From contig JAAYFB010000245.1 of NCBI GenBank assembly GCA_012728465.1, positions 1 through 18,305 of the forward strand: a DNA stretch of 18,305 nt, given 5' to 3'. The notes under the pieces were generated by a model. That model had not been told where the DNA came from, searched no databases, and saw nothing but the letters and a program-made list of their open reading frames with translations. This document shows positions 5,761-13,944 of this stretch, piece by piece. Numbering within the stretch: position 1 is the stretch's first letter; every line of letters begins with the position of its first letter. The stretch comes from Proteiniphilum sp. Its GTDB lineage: Bacteria; Bacteroidota; Bacteroidia; Bacteroidales; Dysgonomonadaceae. The position numbers were made by a program, and so were the translations under genes.

Positions 5761-8460
5761 CTAGAACTCCTGTCCTATGATAAAGTGAAACTGACTTCCA
5801 CTTGATGTCCTATTACCTCTTATAGGGTCAAAACCATAAGCCCAGTCTATACCCATCAATCCAATCATTGGCAAGAATATTCTAGCTCCTACACCTGCCG
5901 ATCGCTTGAGGTCAAAAGGGTTAAAGTCTTTTAGATCATACCATGCATTTCCAGCCTCCACAAAAGCTAGAGCATATATAGTAGAGTTTGGCTCGAGAAT
6001 AAGAGGATATCTAACCTCCAATCCCAAACGAGTGTAAGCTCTTGCTGACTGCGCAATAGAGTTATTGTCATACCCTCTCAATGCTACGTTTTCTGTTGCA
6101 AACGATGATGAATACCCTGTCATTCCGTCACCTCCCATATCGAATGTTTCGAAAGGAGTGAGTTTGTTTTTATTATAATGGCCTAAGAAACCATACTCAA
6201 CCCTAGTAGCAAGAACTGGCGTTCTCTTCACAGTCATAGCTGTAAGTGGAGTATAGGTTCTTATTTTCAGTTTCCATTTATGATATTCGTTCCATGCGTA
6301 TTTAGCAGGATCTCTGTTCGACATTTTAGAGTAATCCTTACCATCAATTAATGAGAATGGAGGAGTTGCTGATACACTAAGAGTAAATTCCGAACCCAGA
6401 CGTGTGTATGTGGGGTTGTCTGTTGAGTGACGTGCTAAAGTGATTCCCAACGTTAAGCTATTACTACTTCCCGTTTGGAATGGGAATTGGTTCCACGACC
6501 AATTCTTAAGATTGTAACGTTGATAACCTATTTCACCCATTAATTGGAAATAATCATCTGGCCACTCTAATCTCTTTCCGTATCCTATTGATGCTCCAAT
6601 CATCTCAAATACTTGATTAGGGTCATACGAGTATTCCATCATATCTTGATAGTATCCGCCGCCGTAACCACCATATCCGCCATACCCACCATAACCATAG
6701 CCACCTCCATAGCCGTATCCACCACCATATCCGTATGGATTATATGGATCGTATCCACCATACATATATGGGTTGTTTTGACTATAATAGTCTGAATTTA
6801 GTCCTGTATATCTTGAGTAATACCCGTTGAGAGAAAAGTTATTTGGACGTTTTCCTCCAAACCATGGTTCAATAAAGTTAAATTGATATGACTGATAGTA
6901 TCTACCATTGGTTTGTGCACTAAGGATTAGTGTTTGTCCTTCACCTTGAGGAATGATACCTCTATAATTTTCTCGATCAATAAGATTTTTGGCAGAGAAG
7001 TTATTTAATTTCAAGCTAAGCTTACCTACAAGTCCTGTTACCCCCCATCCAGCAGAGAATTCTATTTGGTCGTTTCCTTTGGATGTAAGAGGATAAGTCA
7101 AATCAACTGTTCCATCTTCTTGGTTAGGAACAATACCTGGTTGTAGGTTTTCAGGGTCGAAATGTCCTGTCTGGGCAATCTCTCTTATAGATCTAATAAT
7201 ATCATCTTTGCTATATACTTCTCCTGGCTTAGTTCTTAACTCTCTTCTAATAACATCTTCGTATAGACGGTCGTTTCCTTGAATAACTACACGCTTAATA
7301 GTAGCCTTAGGTCCCTCTGTTACTCTAAGTTCAAGATCCACAGAGTCATTATCAATGTTTATCTCAATAGGGTCAATATTTGAAAATAAATATCCCTGAT
7401 TTTGATATAGGTTTATAGCAGCATCATCATCAGAAAGTAACCTCTCAGTAAGTTTTTTCTGATTATAAACATCACCTGGTGCCATATTAAGTGTTCTGGA
7501 TAGATCAAACGAGTTATACTGAGTATTTCCTACCCAGTTAATCCCGCGAATATGGTATTTTGGTCCTTCGTCAACTACGATGTCAATATTTACTGTCTTA
7601 TCATCTAATTTGTAAACTGTGTCTCTAATAATCTCTGCATCACGATAACCCATTTCGTGATATTTAAGAATAATATTTCGTTTATCCTCTTTATAGAGAT
7701 CTTCCACATATTTTTTTGTTCTAAAAAGGTGTTTAAGGTTTCCTTTCTCATTGGTTTTTTTCATAGCCCACTTAAGCTTGCCATCAGAAATTGCCTCGTT
7801 ACCTTGAAGATTAATTTTCCCAACCTTAATTTTCTCTTTCTTATCTACATCAATATCCAGTATTACCATGTTCTTTCCAGATACGTCAGGACGCTCAAGT
7901 ATTGACACTTCAGCATCTCCAAAACCTTTATCGTCAAAGTATCTCTGAATTATAGTTTTGGCACTGCTTATTTGATTAGGAGTAATTTGATTACCCTTTA
8001 CCATTGATACCTTTTTCTCTATATCATCACGCTCGCTTTTTTTCATCCCCGAATAGCGGATATCAGACACACGTGGTCTGTCAGTAAGCCTAATTTCAAG
8101 CCAAATGCTATCTCCTTGAATTTTCTTTTGAAGAATTTTTGTGTCAGAAAATAAACCGAGCCTCCAAAAACGCTTCACTGCATTGGTTATATCTATACCA
8201 GGCACTTGAACCTCCTGTCCTACTGCTAGCCCAGAATATCCAAATAAAACGTACTCTTGGTCCTCATACATTGTACCCTCAACGCCTGTAACATCAATAT
8301 TTGCAATTATATACTTTTTGGGTGTACCAGTATAATTTACTACTGGCATATCCTCTGACTGACTAACGAGCGTAGAGTCACTTGGTGCAATTTGAGCAAA
8401 TGAAAACACACGTGAAAGTGTGGTTAATATTAAAACTAAGTAAAATGTCTTCTTTAACAT
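5761..8460 (-). CDS. bamA: outer-membrane protein assembly factor BamA
   Basis: BamA is the Omp85 insertase that folds beta-barrel proteins into the outer membrane. From the ATG at 8460 it has 899 residues. An in-frame TTG at 8484 is possible, but it falls inside a small hairpin and adds eight residues before a clean signal peptide (MLKKTFYLVLILTTLSRVFSFAQ). About five POTRA repeats fill residues 50-460, with strand starts such as YIIANIDVTGVEG, VSDIRYSGMKK, IKVGKINLQGN, YHIRGINWVGN and TIKRVVIQGN. The C-terminal barrel contains the L6 motif as LRGYDNNS and ends GSQFHFIIGQEF, a beta signal with terminal Phe. A surface-loop insert near residues 560-605 is almost pure Gly and Tyr. It lies 51 bp after uppS and precedes two ompH chaperones. 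Confidence 0.97.
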   Translation of the reverse strand: MLKKTFYLVLILTTLSRVFSFAQIAPSDSTLVSQSEDMPVVNYTGTPKKYIIANIDVTGVEGTMYEDQEYVLFGYSGLAVGQEVQVPGIDITNAVKRFWRLGLFSDTKILQKKIQGDSIWLEIRLTDRPRVSDIRYSGMKKSERDDIEKKVSMVKGNQITPNQISSAKTIIQRYFDDKGFGDAEVSILERPDVSGKNMVILDIDVDKKEKIKVGKINLQGNEAISDGKLKWAMKKTNEKGNLKHLFRTKKYVEDLYKEDKRNIILKYHEMGYRDAEIIRDTVYKLDDKTVNIDIVVDEGPKYHIRGINWVGNTQYNSFDLSRTLNMAPGDVYNQKKLTERLLSDDDAAINLYQNQGYLFSNIDPIEINIDNDSVDLELRVTEGPKATIKRVVIQGNDRLYEDVIRRELRTKPGEVYSKDDIIRSIREIAQTGHFDPENLQPGIVPNQEDGTVDLTYPLTSKGNDQIEFSAGWGVTGLVGKLSLKLNNFSAKNLIDRENYRGIIPQGEGQTLILSAQTNGRYYQSYQFNFIEPWFGGKRPNNFSLNGYYSRYTGLNSDYYSQNNPYMYGGYDPYNPYGYGGGYGYGGGYGYGGYGGYGGYGGGYYQDMMEYSYDPNQVFEMIGASIGYGKRLEWPDDYFQLMGEIGYQRYNLKNWSWNQFPFQTGSSNSLTLGITLARHSTDNPTYTRLGSEFTLSVSATPPFSLIDGKDYSKMSNRDPAKYAWNEYHKWKLKIRTYTPLTAMTVKRTPVLATRVEYGFLGHYNKNKLTPFETFDMGGDGMTGYSSSFATENVALRGYDNNSIAQSARAYTRLGLEVRYPLILEPNSTIYALAFVEAGNAWYDLKDFNPFDLKRSAGVGARIFLPMIGLMGIDWAYGFDPIRGNRTSSGSQFHFIIGQEF
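6649..6768 (-). repeat. Gly-Tyr coding repeat inside bamA
   Basis: This 120-nt stretch encodes about 40 residues made almost wholly of GGY, GYG and NPY units (for example GYGGGYGYGGYGGYGGYGGG). On the plus strand it is a run of CCATA/CCACC variants. It lies between barrel strands of BamA, so it would form a long flexible extracellular loop. The triplet-like DNA repetition is prone to in-frame length change. Confidence 0.85.
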
Positions 8461-8475
8461 CGTTATTATTTTACT

Positions 8476-8499
8476 GCGAAGCAATTGTGTTGCTTACGC
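8476..8499. other. small stem-loop between uppS and bamA
   Basis: AAGCAA (8479-8484) pairs with TTGCTT (8490-8495) around a 5-nt loop. The stem extends through GCG and CGC with one bulged base. It occupies the 51-bp gap before bamA and could affect translation or processing. No T-run follows, so I do not call it a terminator. Confidence 0.4.
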
Positions 8500-8511
8500 G
8501 ATATATCTATT

Positions 8512-9264
8512 CTAAATCGATTCTAATTCTATTTGTTCGCTTGTTTTGCCAAAGCGACGCTCTTTTTGTTGATAATCAATAATAGCTTCAAAAAACTGCT
8601 GCTCACCAAAATCTGGCCAAAAAACATTTGTAAAATAAAGCTCAGCATAAGCTGCTTGCCATAGCAAGAAGTTACTTATTCTTATGTCCCCACCAGTTCG
8701 TATTAATAAATCAACTTCTGGCACGCTTATCTTTTCAATATATTTTTCTATCAACTCTTCAGTAATTTCTTCTTCAGTCAAAAGAGTATTTTTTACATCT
8801 GAGACAATAGTATTTACCACTTTTGTTAGCTCCCACCTTGATGAGTAGCTTATTGCTACAACTAAATTAAGATTAGCACCATTTTTTGTCTTTTCAGTAC
8901 TATTATATACGGACTCTCGTGTCGCAGCAGGAAGTCTATCGATATCACCAATAAATTTCAGTCTCACCCCATTTTTAATAAGTTCTGGAGTTTCATTTGC
9001 AACTGCTAGCACCATTAATTCCATTATTGCATTAACCTCCTCGCATGGTCTTAACCAGTTCTCAGTTGAAAATGCATATATAGTTAGCCACTTTACATTA
9101 GCTTTTACTGCTGCTTCTACAACAGAACGAACTGAATCGACGCCTTTTCTATGTCCTTCGCTTCGCTCCAGACCTTTTTGCTTTGCCCAACGTCCATTTC
9201 CATCCATGATTATAGCTACATGGTTAGGAATATTGTTCTTATCTATTTTATCAATTAGATGCAT
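8512..9264 (-). CDS. uppS: undecaprenyl diphosphate synthase (isoprenyl transferase)
   Basis: UppS is a cytoplasmic cis-prenyltransferase. It extends farnesyl diphosphate with isopentenyl diphosphate to make undecaprenyl diphosphate, the carrier lipid for peptidoglycan and surface polysaccharides. The 250-residue protein has the family layout: HVAIIMDGNGRWAKQKG with catalytic Asp21, then EGHRKG, YAFSTENW at 63-70, and the late signature LLIRTGGDIRISNFLLWQAA with Arg189, Arg195 and Ser197. The usual GGE of this last motif is GGD here, a conservative change. The ATG at 9264 gives a normal N-terminus. It is 23 bp after the DUF6089 gene and 51 bp before bamA, so the three form one envelope unit. 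Confidence 0.97.
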   Translation of the reverse strand: MHLIDKIDKNNIPNHVAIIMDGNGRWAKQKGLERSEGHRKGVDSVRSVVEAAVKANVKWLTIYAFSTENWLRPCEEVNAIMELMVLAVANETPELIKNGVRLKFIGDIDRLPAATRESVYNSTEKTKNGANLNLVVAISYSSRWELTKVVNTIVSDVKNTLLTEEEITEELIEKYIEKISVPEVDLLIRTGGDIRISNFLLWQAAYAELYFTNVFWPDFGEQQFFEAIIDYQQKERRFGKTSEQIELESI

Positions 9265-9287
9265 ATTATATATTTCAGTTCGGTCTT

Positions 9288-9983
9288 CTAATTATCTCCA
9301 CAACAAGGGTCATTCTTCAGTCCAAATTCCCATGTAAGGAATAATAATGTAAGCGAATACCAATCATTGTTTTTTACAATACTACTTTTAATATCAAATG
9401 GACGGTTTAAGCTCCAGTTGTTATTCTTAGTAGCAACATCAAAATCATCGCCAAAAAGCTTTCGCATCGAAAATTCTATTCCAATATTAAGCCTCTCTTT
9501 TATTTTATATTTAAAACCAAAGCCTAAGGGTAAGTTTGCATTAAAAAACATATTGTCTCCTGAGCCTGCTGTTAATCCTATTCCTACAAATATGTATGGA
9601 GTATAACTTCGTGTATTTAAATATGAATACTTATCGCTGTATGGAAAGAAGTTATATTCTATTTGAGACCCCAACTCAACAAAAGCTCTCTCAAAAGACA
9701 CTTGATTATCATTCGGAAATATATTTTGTGAATATCGAGTATCACCTGAAATACCTCCTACAACAAGATTAGACTTCAACGCCCAGTTAAGATTCAAATT
9801 GTATCTGTGCATCAAGCCAACCGATGGTCCAACATTCATAAATAGTTTAGTCCTATTAGCATCTCCCATGTAAAAAGATACTCCCAATGCGCCTCCAATT
9901 TCGTGCTTATACTCTTGTGCATAAATACTAGTTTGAAGACTCAAGCACAAAACAAAAAGAGCAATAACGTTTATTCTATTCAT
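9288..9983 (-). CDS. DUF6089-type outer-membrane beta-barrel protein
   Basis: This 231-residue secreted protein has a signal peptide ending SIYAQ near residue 22. The mature sequence alternates polar and aromatic or aliphatic residues (for example EIGGALGVSFYMGDANRTK, GPSVGLMHRYNLNLNWALKS, LPLGFGFKYKIKERLNIGIE), the signature of a small outer-membrane barrel of the OmpA/PagP size class. I recognise it as the Bacteroidetes family DUF6089, usually found next to uppS and bamA; that assignment is from memory. The C-terminus ends DPCCGDN, with two adjacent cysteines, and lacks a terminal aromatic residue. Its function is unknown. The position suggests that it travels with outer-membrane assembly genes, but this is inference. 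Confidence 0.82.
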   Translation of the reverse strand: MNRINVIALFVLCLSLQTSIYAQEYKHEIGGALGVSFYMGDANRTKLFMNVGPSVGLMHRYNLNLNWALKSNLVVGGISGDTRYSQNIFPNDNQVSFERAFVELGSQIEYNFFPYSDKYSYLNTRSYTPYIFVGIGLTAGSGDNMFFNANLPLGFGFKYKIKERLNIGIEFSMRKLFGDDFDVATKNNNWSLNRPFDIKSSIVKNNDWYSLTLLFLTWEFGLKNDPCCGDN

Positions 9984-10057
9984 TACAAAGAAAGAAGTTT
10001 AATTTGTCCTTCTATAACGCGATATTACTCTTTAAAGTATCAATTGACAATACTTTT

Positions 10058-11401
10058 TTATTTTGCTAGTTTGTTAAGTCGTCCACGCCAAGCATCTACA
10101 ATTTGTACTTTGCTTTTAGATTCTCCACCGAAAATCCATATAAAATTATTCGAATCGGTAATAACTGAAGCCTTATTTCTAAAGACCATATCTTTATCAA
10201 TAGCTTGATTTTCTCCTCCCCAACTCCATGTTAATCCGTAATTGCTAGAGTAGTAGAGTTTATTTTCATCCCCATCACTTGCCAGCATATACACTTTATT
10301 ATCATACAAGAATAGTTCAGCACTTTGTATGTTCATTCCTATATTCTCTGGCAATACTTTTATTTTATCCTCTTCCTTTTGAACAATCCACATCTTCTCT
10401 TTGCTAATTCCACTACTATTCTCACCACCGTAAATTAATATATATTTAGCAGCATAAACGCTAGGATTATCGTATGTAACTGCCGAGAAATTATCTAGTG
10501 GCATATCATTAGCAAGTTCATTTAGAACTTCAAAAGTTTCAAAGTCTTCAGTAGTTGCAAACTTCAACACCCCTTCATCCTCAACTGCTACTAATATAGC
10601 AAACTCGCCAGTAATAAATGGCAACTCGCCATAAATGGTTCTAACAGAGTAGTCAGAATTAATTTCATTCCAAGTAACACCATCAGTTGATGTATGTACT
10701 TTTTTATTATTGTCTATTGCATACAAAGCAGGGGCATCCTGTTCCAATACAGATAATATTGAAGATAGCTTTATAGATACTGGAAGACCTGAAACATTCA
10801 CCTCATTCCACGTTTTTCCTTCTGATGCAGAAGACACAGAAGCTTTTACCAAGCTATTTGACTTATAGTATGTAATAAATTGATCTTTGAAGAATATTGT
10901 GATTTGATCTACGGGAGTACCCTCTAGATAATTATTCGCCATTTTACTCCAATCTATTATGTATGGATCTTGTTGGTGAATATTAATTGATATATCGTAC
11001 TTCAACTTTGTCTTCCCATCTCCTGCAGTAGTTTCTATAGTCTTAAGCCTACGCATAGCAACAGAGTCTTTGCCATTCCACTTATAGGTACTATCATTTT
11101 CTATCAATTTAAATGTGATATCTGAAAGTCCAGACATATTTCCAATATTCACAAGAATACTATCTACATTAAAAAGATATGGGAGTGAATCACGATTGAA
11201 TATTAAGCCATTAACTTGGTCTATACTAAATTTTGTTTCATCAAAGTATTTATTAGAGTCTAGAGTCGAGGAAACATTAAACGAATATATTTGTGCATCT
11301 TTAGATGGATCAAATTCTTGATTATTTGAGTTGAGACATGAGGACAGTATCAACACCCAAAGTAATATGCTAAGAGAACGATAGAAATATTTAAAAGTCA
11401 T
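10058..11401 (-). CDS. DUF6242-type lipoprotein with Asp-box (BNR-like) repeats
   Basis: From the ATG at 11401 this is a 447-residue protein. The frame is open upstream to 11470, but a promoter box at 11440-11447 lies inside that extension, and only the shorter start puts the signal peptide first. The N-terminus (MTFKYFYRSLSILLWVLILS, then SC) is a lipoprotein signal with lipid-attachment Cys22. An N-terminal domain follows (about 35-185, with DSLPYLFNVDSILVNIG). The rest looks like a beta-propeller with Asp-box motifs: SASEGKTW near 191-198, STDGVTW near 238-244 and SSNYGLTW further on. The chain ends in a FGGESKSKVQIVDAWRGRLN segment. It resembles the Bacteroidales family DUF6242, of unknown function, and is probably anchored in the outer membrane. 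Confidence 0.8.
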   Translation of the reverse strand: MTFKYFYRSLSILLWVLILSSCLNSNNQEFDPSKDAQIYSFNVSSTLDSNKYFDETKFSIDQVNGLIFNRDSLPYLFNVDSILVNIGNMSGLSDITFKLIENDSTYKWNGKDSVAMRRLKTIETTAGDGKTKLKYDISINIHQQDPYIIDWSKMANNYLEGTPVDQITIFFKDQFITYYKSNSLVKASVSSASEGKTWNEVNVSGLPVSIKLSSILSVLEQDAPALYAIDNNKKVHTSTDGVTWNEINSDYSVRTIYGELPFITGEFAILVAVEDEGVLKFATTEDFETFEVLNELANDMPLDNFSAVTYDNPSVYAAKYILIYGGENSSGISKEKMWIVQKEEDKIKVLPENIGMNIQSAELFLYDNKVYMLASDGDENKLYYSSNYGLTWSWGGENQAIDKDMVFRNKASVITDSNNFIWIFGGESKSKVQIVDAWRGRLNKLAK

Positions 11402-11439
11402 TTGTTTCAATATATATTGTACAATATCTATAAGCTTTG

Positions 11440-11447
11440 CAAAAGTA
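11440..11447 (-). promoter_or_regulatory. -7 promoter element for the DUF6242 lipoprotein gene
   Basis: Read on the minus strand this is TACTTTTG, a full TAnnTTTG match 38 bp before the ATG at 11401. A minus-strand TTG at 11473-11475 is 25 bp away, longer than the usual 19-21 bp spacing. The box helps choose the shorter start for the gene. Confidence 0.45.
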
Positions 11448-11484
11448 GAAATATTTTCTGCTACTACCATAACAATACAGACAT

Positions 11485-12552
11485 TTAAACAATATTTTGA
11501 GTTATTTTATTCTTTAAATGATACTGTATTGAGTTATCATAGTGTTTGACAATGCTATTTGACAAATTTATGCTTGGGGCTTCTACACCTTCGATAATTT
11601 CAATAGGCGAAACTTCTATATAAGCCTCGTCCCAATAATTATTTGCTATAAAGCTTGATAACAACTTACTACCACCCTCTACCAACAGTGAGTAAAATCC
11701 CTCTTTGTATAGATATTTCATGATTTGAGGAACTATATCAACAGAGAAATCAATATTAACAAATTTAAAACCTCTACCCTCTTTTATATAATCCTGTTTT
11801 TCTGTAAAAAAAATAGTATCAGTCTCGCCATCAAAAACCGAAAGACTTTCTGGTAAACGGCCATCTCTATCTACAACTATTCGAGTAGGATTTTTCCCAA
11901 ACCAATTTCTAGATGTAAGCTGAGGATTGTCAAGAAGAGCTGTGTTGGTACCAACCATAATAGCTTGTACTTCTGTACGTAATTTATGAACAAAGGCTGA
12001 TGTAATTGTACTAGACAATCGAACAGCACTTTTTTCATCATCAATTGACCTGATACCATCAATAAATCCATCTTTACTTTGAGCCCATTTCAGTATAATA
12101 AAAGGGCGCTCATAGTTTTGATTAACAAAAAACACTCTATTTTGAATTGAAGCCATTTCACTCAATACCCCAACAACAACCTCTATGCCTGCATCTTCCA
12201 ATATTTTAATTCCCTTTCCAGCTACTGCAGGATTGGGATCGGTAACAGCGATTACAACTTTAGGTATCCCACTTTTCACAATAAGTTCAGCACAAGGCGG
12301 AGTTTTGCCATAGTGAGAGCAAGGCTCAAGCGAAACATATATAGTAGAAGTAGCAAGGCGAGACTTGTTTACAACAGCGTTTATGGCATTAACCTCAGCA
12401 TGTGCACATCCATATTGTCGATGATATCCTTCCCCAATAATCTCTCCTTTGTCCACAATTGCTGCACCAACCAACGGGTTAGGCATGGTACTTCCTTTAC
12501 CCTTGTTGGCTAATTGAAAACACCGCATCATATATTTTTCGTCAATCGTCAT
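11485..12552 (-). CDS. ribD: bifunctional riboflavin biosynthesis deaminase/reductase RibD
   Basis: RibD performs two consecutive steps of riboflavin synthesis: deamination of the GTP-derived pyrimidine, then NADPH-dependent reduction of its ribosyl side chain. The 355-residue protein has both domains. The N-terminal deaminase (1-145) has the zinc site His51-Ala-Glu53 together with the motif PCSHYGKTPPC at 77-87 (Cys78, Cys87). The C-terminal reductase starts near 146 with RPFIILKWAQSKDGFI and contains VGTNTALLDNPQLTSR, TRIVVDRDGRLP and SLLVEGGSKLLSSFI. Length and order are normal. It is divergent from prmC across 48 bp, and 83 bp separate it from the DUF6242 gene downstream. No FMN riboswitch is visible upstream; the gap is too short for one. 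Confidence 0.96.
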   Translation of the reverse strand: MTIDEKYMMRCFQLANKGKGSTMPNPLVGAAIVDKGEIIGEGYHRQYGCAHAEVNAINAVVNKSRLATSTIYVSLEPCSHYGKTPPCAELIVKSGIPKVVIAVTDPNPAVAGKGIKILEDAGIEVVVGVLSEMASIQNRVFFVNQNYERPFIILKWAQSKDGFIDGIRSIDDEKSAVRLSSTITSAFVHKLRTEVQAIMVGTNTALLDNPQLTSRNWFGKNPTRIVVDRDGRLPESLSVFDGETDTIFFTEKQDYIKEGRGFKFVNIDFSVDIVPQIMKYLYKEGFYSLLVEGGSKLLSSFIANNYWDEAYIEVSPIEIIEGVEAPSINLSNSIVKHYDNSIQYHLKNKITQNIV

Positions 12553-12558
12553 TTTATG

Positions 12559-12566
12559 TATCTTTG
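12559..12566 (+). promoter_or_regulatory. -7 promoter element for prmC
   Basis: TATCTTTG is a full match to the Bacteroidetes -7 box, 34 bp before the prmC ATG at 12601. A T-rich run at 12535-12539 lies near the -33 position but lacks the G. The box sits in the 48-bp ribD-prmC divergent gap. Confidence 0.55.
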
Positions 12567-12600
12567 TTCGATAAATATTAAATATAAAAACATTCGGTAA

Positions 12601-13440
12601 ATGCTAAGCATCAGAGACTATATTAAGGGTGAACTAAATTCCTTATACTCGAAAGAAGAAATATCTTCCATCAATCAAATTATACTTAAATCTAAATTTA
12701 ATATATCATTGATTGATTCTCTGAACTACAAACTTAATAATTTATCCGATTTACAGCTTAATATTCTCAATGAAATAATTGAGAAACTAAAGACAAAGGA
12801 ACCCTTACAATATATCTTAGGTGAAACTTTTTTCTACAATATGTCATTTACTGTTAACAGAAATGTATTAGTACCTCGACCTGAAACCGAAGAGCTTATT
12901 GAGTGGATTATTGATTGCGAGAGAGGCAATAATATATCAATTCTTGATATTGGCACTGGAAGTGGTTGTATAGCTATCACTTTGGCAAAAAATATTTTAA
13001 CAGCCAAAGTACATGCCTGGGACATTTCAAGCGAAGCACTAGAAGTGGCAAAACATAATGCAAAAAGAAACGATGTTATAGTTGATTTTGCTCAAAATGA
13101 CATACTAAATATGGACAACCACAACCAATTGTTTGATGTCATTGTAAGCAATCCACCTTACATTACTCAATCAGAAAGTAAAATGATGCATCAAACAGTT
13201 CTTGATTTCGAACCACACATTGCACTTTTCGTTCCCGATAGCAATCCTCTTCTGTTCTACGAGCATATATCTCATTTTGCGATGAACCACCTAAGAAAAG
13301 GGGGGAGCCTTTACTACGAAATAAATCAAAATAATGGTGAGGATACTAAAAGCTTGCTTGCTAATATGGGGTTTGTTAATATAGAACTACGTCACGACAT
13401 TTCAGGAAACGAGAGAATGATAAAAGCTACTAAACCATAA
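12601..13440 (+). CDS. prmC: peptide chain release factor N5-glutamine methyltransferase
   Basis: PrmC (HemK) methylates the glutamine of the GGQ motif in release factors RF1 and RF2 using S-adenosylmethionine, which speeds translation termination. The 279-residue protein has an N-terminal helical substrate-binding domain (about 1-80). A Rossmann-fold methyltransferase domain follows, with VPRPETEELIEW at 91-102, the SAM-binding loop ILDIGTGSGCIAI at 114-126, and the catalytic NPPY at 184-187 (VSNPPYIT). All diagnostic motifs are intact. It leads a plus-strand unit: recX begins 6 bp after its stop. A matching -7 promoter box lies 34 bp upstream of the ATG. Confidence 0.96.
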   Translation: MLSIRDYIKGELNSLYSKEEISSINQIILKSKFNISLIDSLNYKLNNLSDLQLNILNEIIEKLKTKEPLQYILGETFFYNMSFTVNRNVLVPRPETEELIEWIIDCERGNNISILDIGTGSGCIAITLAKNILTAKVHAWDISSEALEVAKHNAKRNDVIVDFAQNDILNMDNHNQLFDVIVSNPPYITQSESKMMHQTVLDFEPHIALFVPDSNPLLFYEHISHFAMNHLRKGGSLYYEINQNNGEDTKSLLANMGFVNIELRHDISGNERMIKATKP

Positions 13441-13446
13441 TAAGTG

Positions 13447-13944
13447 ATGGAACAAAAAGACACAAAAGTAATAAGTCAGGAGAATGCACTGAAACGCATG
13501 ATGAGAATTTGCTCTCGGAAAGAGTACAGCACATACGACATAAAGCAAAAGCTTTATAAGCTACAACAATCTCAATCAAGCATCGACACTATAATATCGG
13601 AATTAACAAAAAACAAATTCATCAATGACGAAAGATTTGCTAGAAGTTTCATAAAAGACAAATTACAATTCTCTAAATGGGGAGAAGTAAAGATTAGATA
13701 TTCATTGAGACAAAAGCAAATATCCGACTCCCTAATAGACGCAGTCATTGAAGAGCTAGCACCCAACTCATTGAATGAACACCTGCAAACAATAGTTGCA
13801 AGAAAGTATCAAAGTGTAAAAGGTGAAACAGTGTACGAAAAGCGGACAAAAGTTATAAGATTTGCATTAGGAAGAGGATTTAATATGAAGGACATCATAA
13901 AATGCTTAGACAAGATATCAACATCAGATGAAGAAATATGGTAA
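13447..13944 (+). CDS. recX: regulatory protein RecX
   Basis: RecX binds RecA filaments and modulates recombination and the SOS response. From the ATG at 13447 it is 165 residues; a GTG immediately before it adds one residue and is less likely. The protein is all helical and shows repeated RecX three-helix modules: ALKRMMRICSRKEYSTYDIK, VISELTKNKFINDERFARSF, WGEVKIRYSLRQKQISDSLI, and a final RKYQSVKGETVYEKRTKVIR with FALGRGFNMKDIIKCLDKI. The key family pattern of a small residue and Tyr followed by a DI/EL pair (STYDIKQKL) is present. It sits 6 bp after prmC and overlaps the start of the comF-family gene by 7 nt, which suggests translational coupling. Confidence 0.92.
   Translation: MEQKDTKVISQENALKRMMRICSRKEYSTYDIKQKLYKLQQSQSSIDTIISELTKNKFINDERFARSFIKDKLQFSKWGEVKIRYSLRQKQISDSLIDAVIEELAPNSLNEHLQTIVARKYQSVKGETVYEKRTKVIRFALGRGFNMKDIIKCLDKISTSDEEIW

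Noticed and set aside
12313..12513. Plus-strand open frames opposite ribD, bamA, exbB and other genes
   Set aside because: They overlap strongly supported genes on the other strand, lack recognisable domains, and have compositions expected of antisense frames.
12553..12600. FMN riboswitch upstream of ribD
   Set aside because: The divergent gap to prmC is only 48 bp, far too short for an FMN aptamer, and no conserved aptamer segments are visible.
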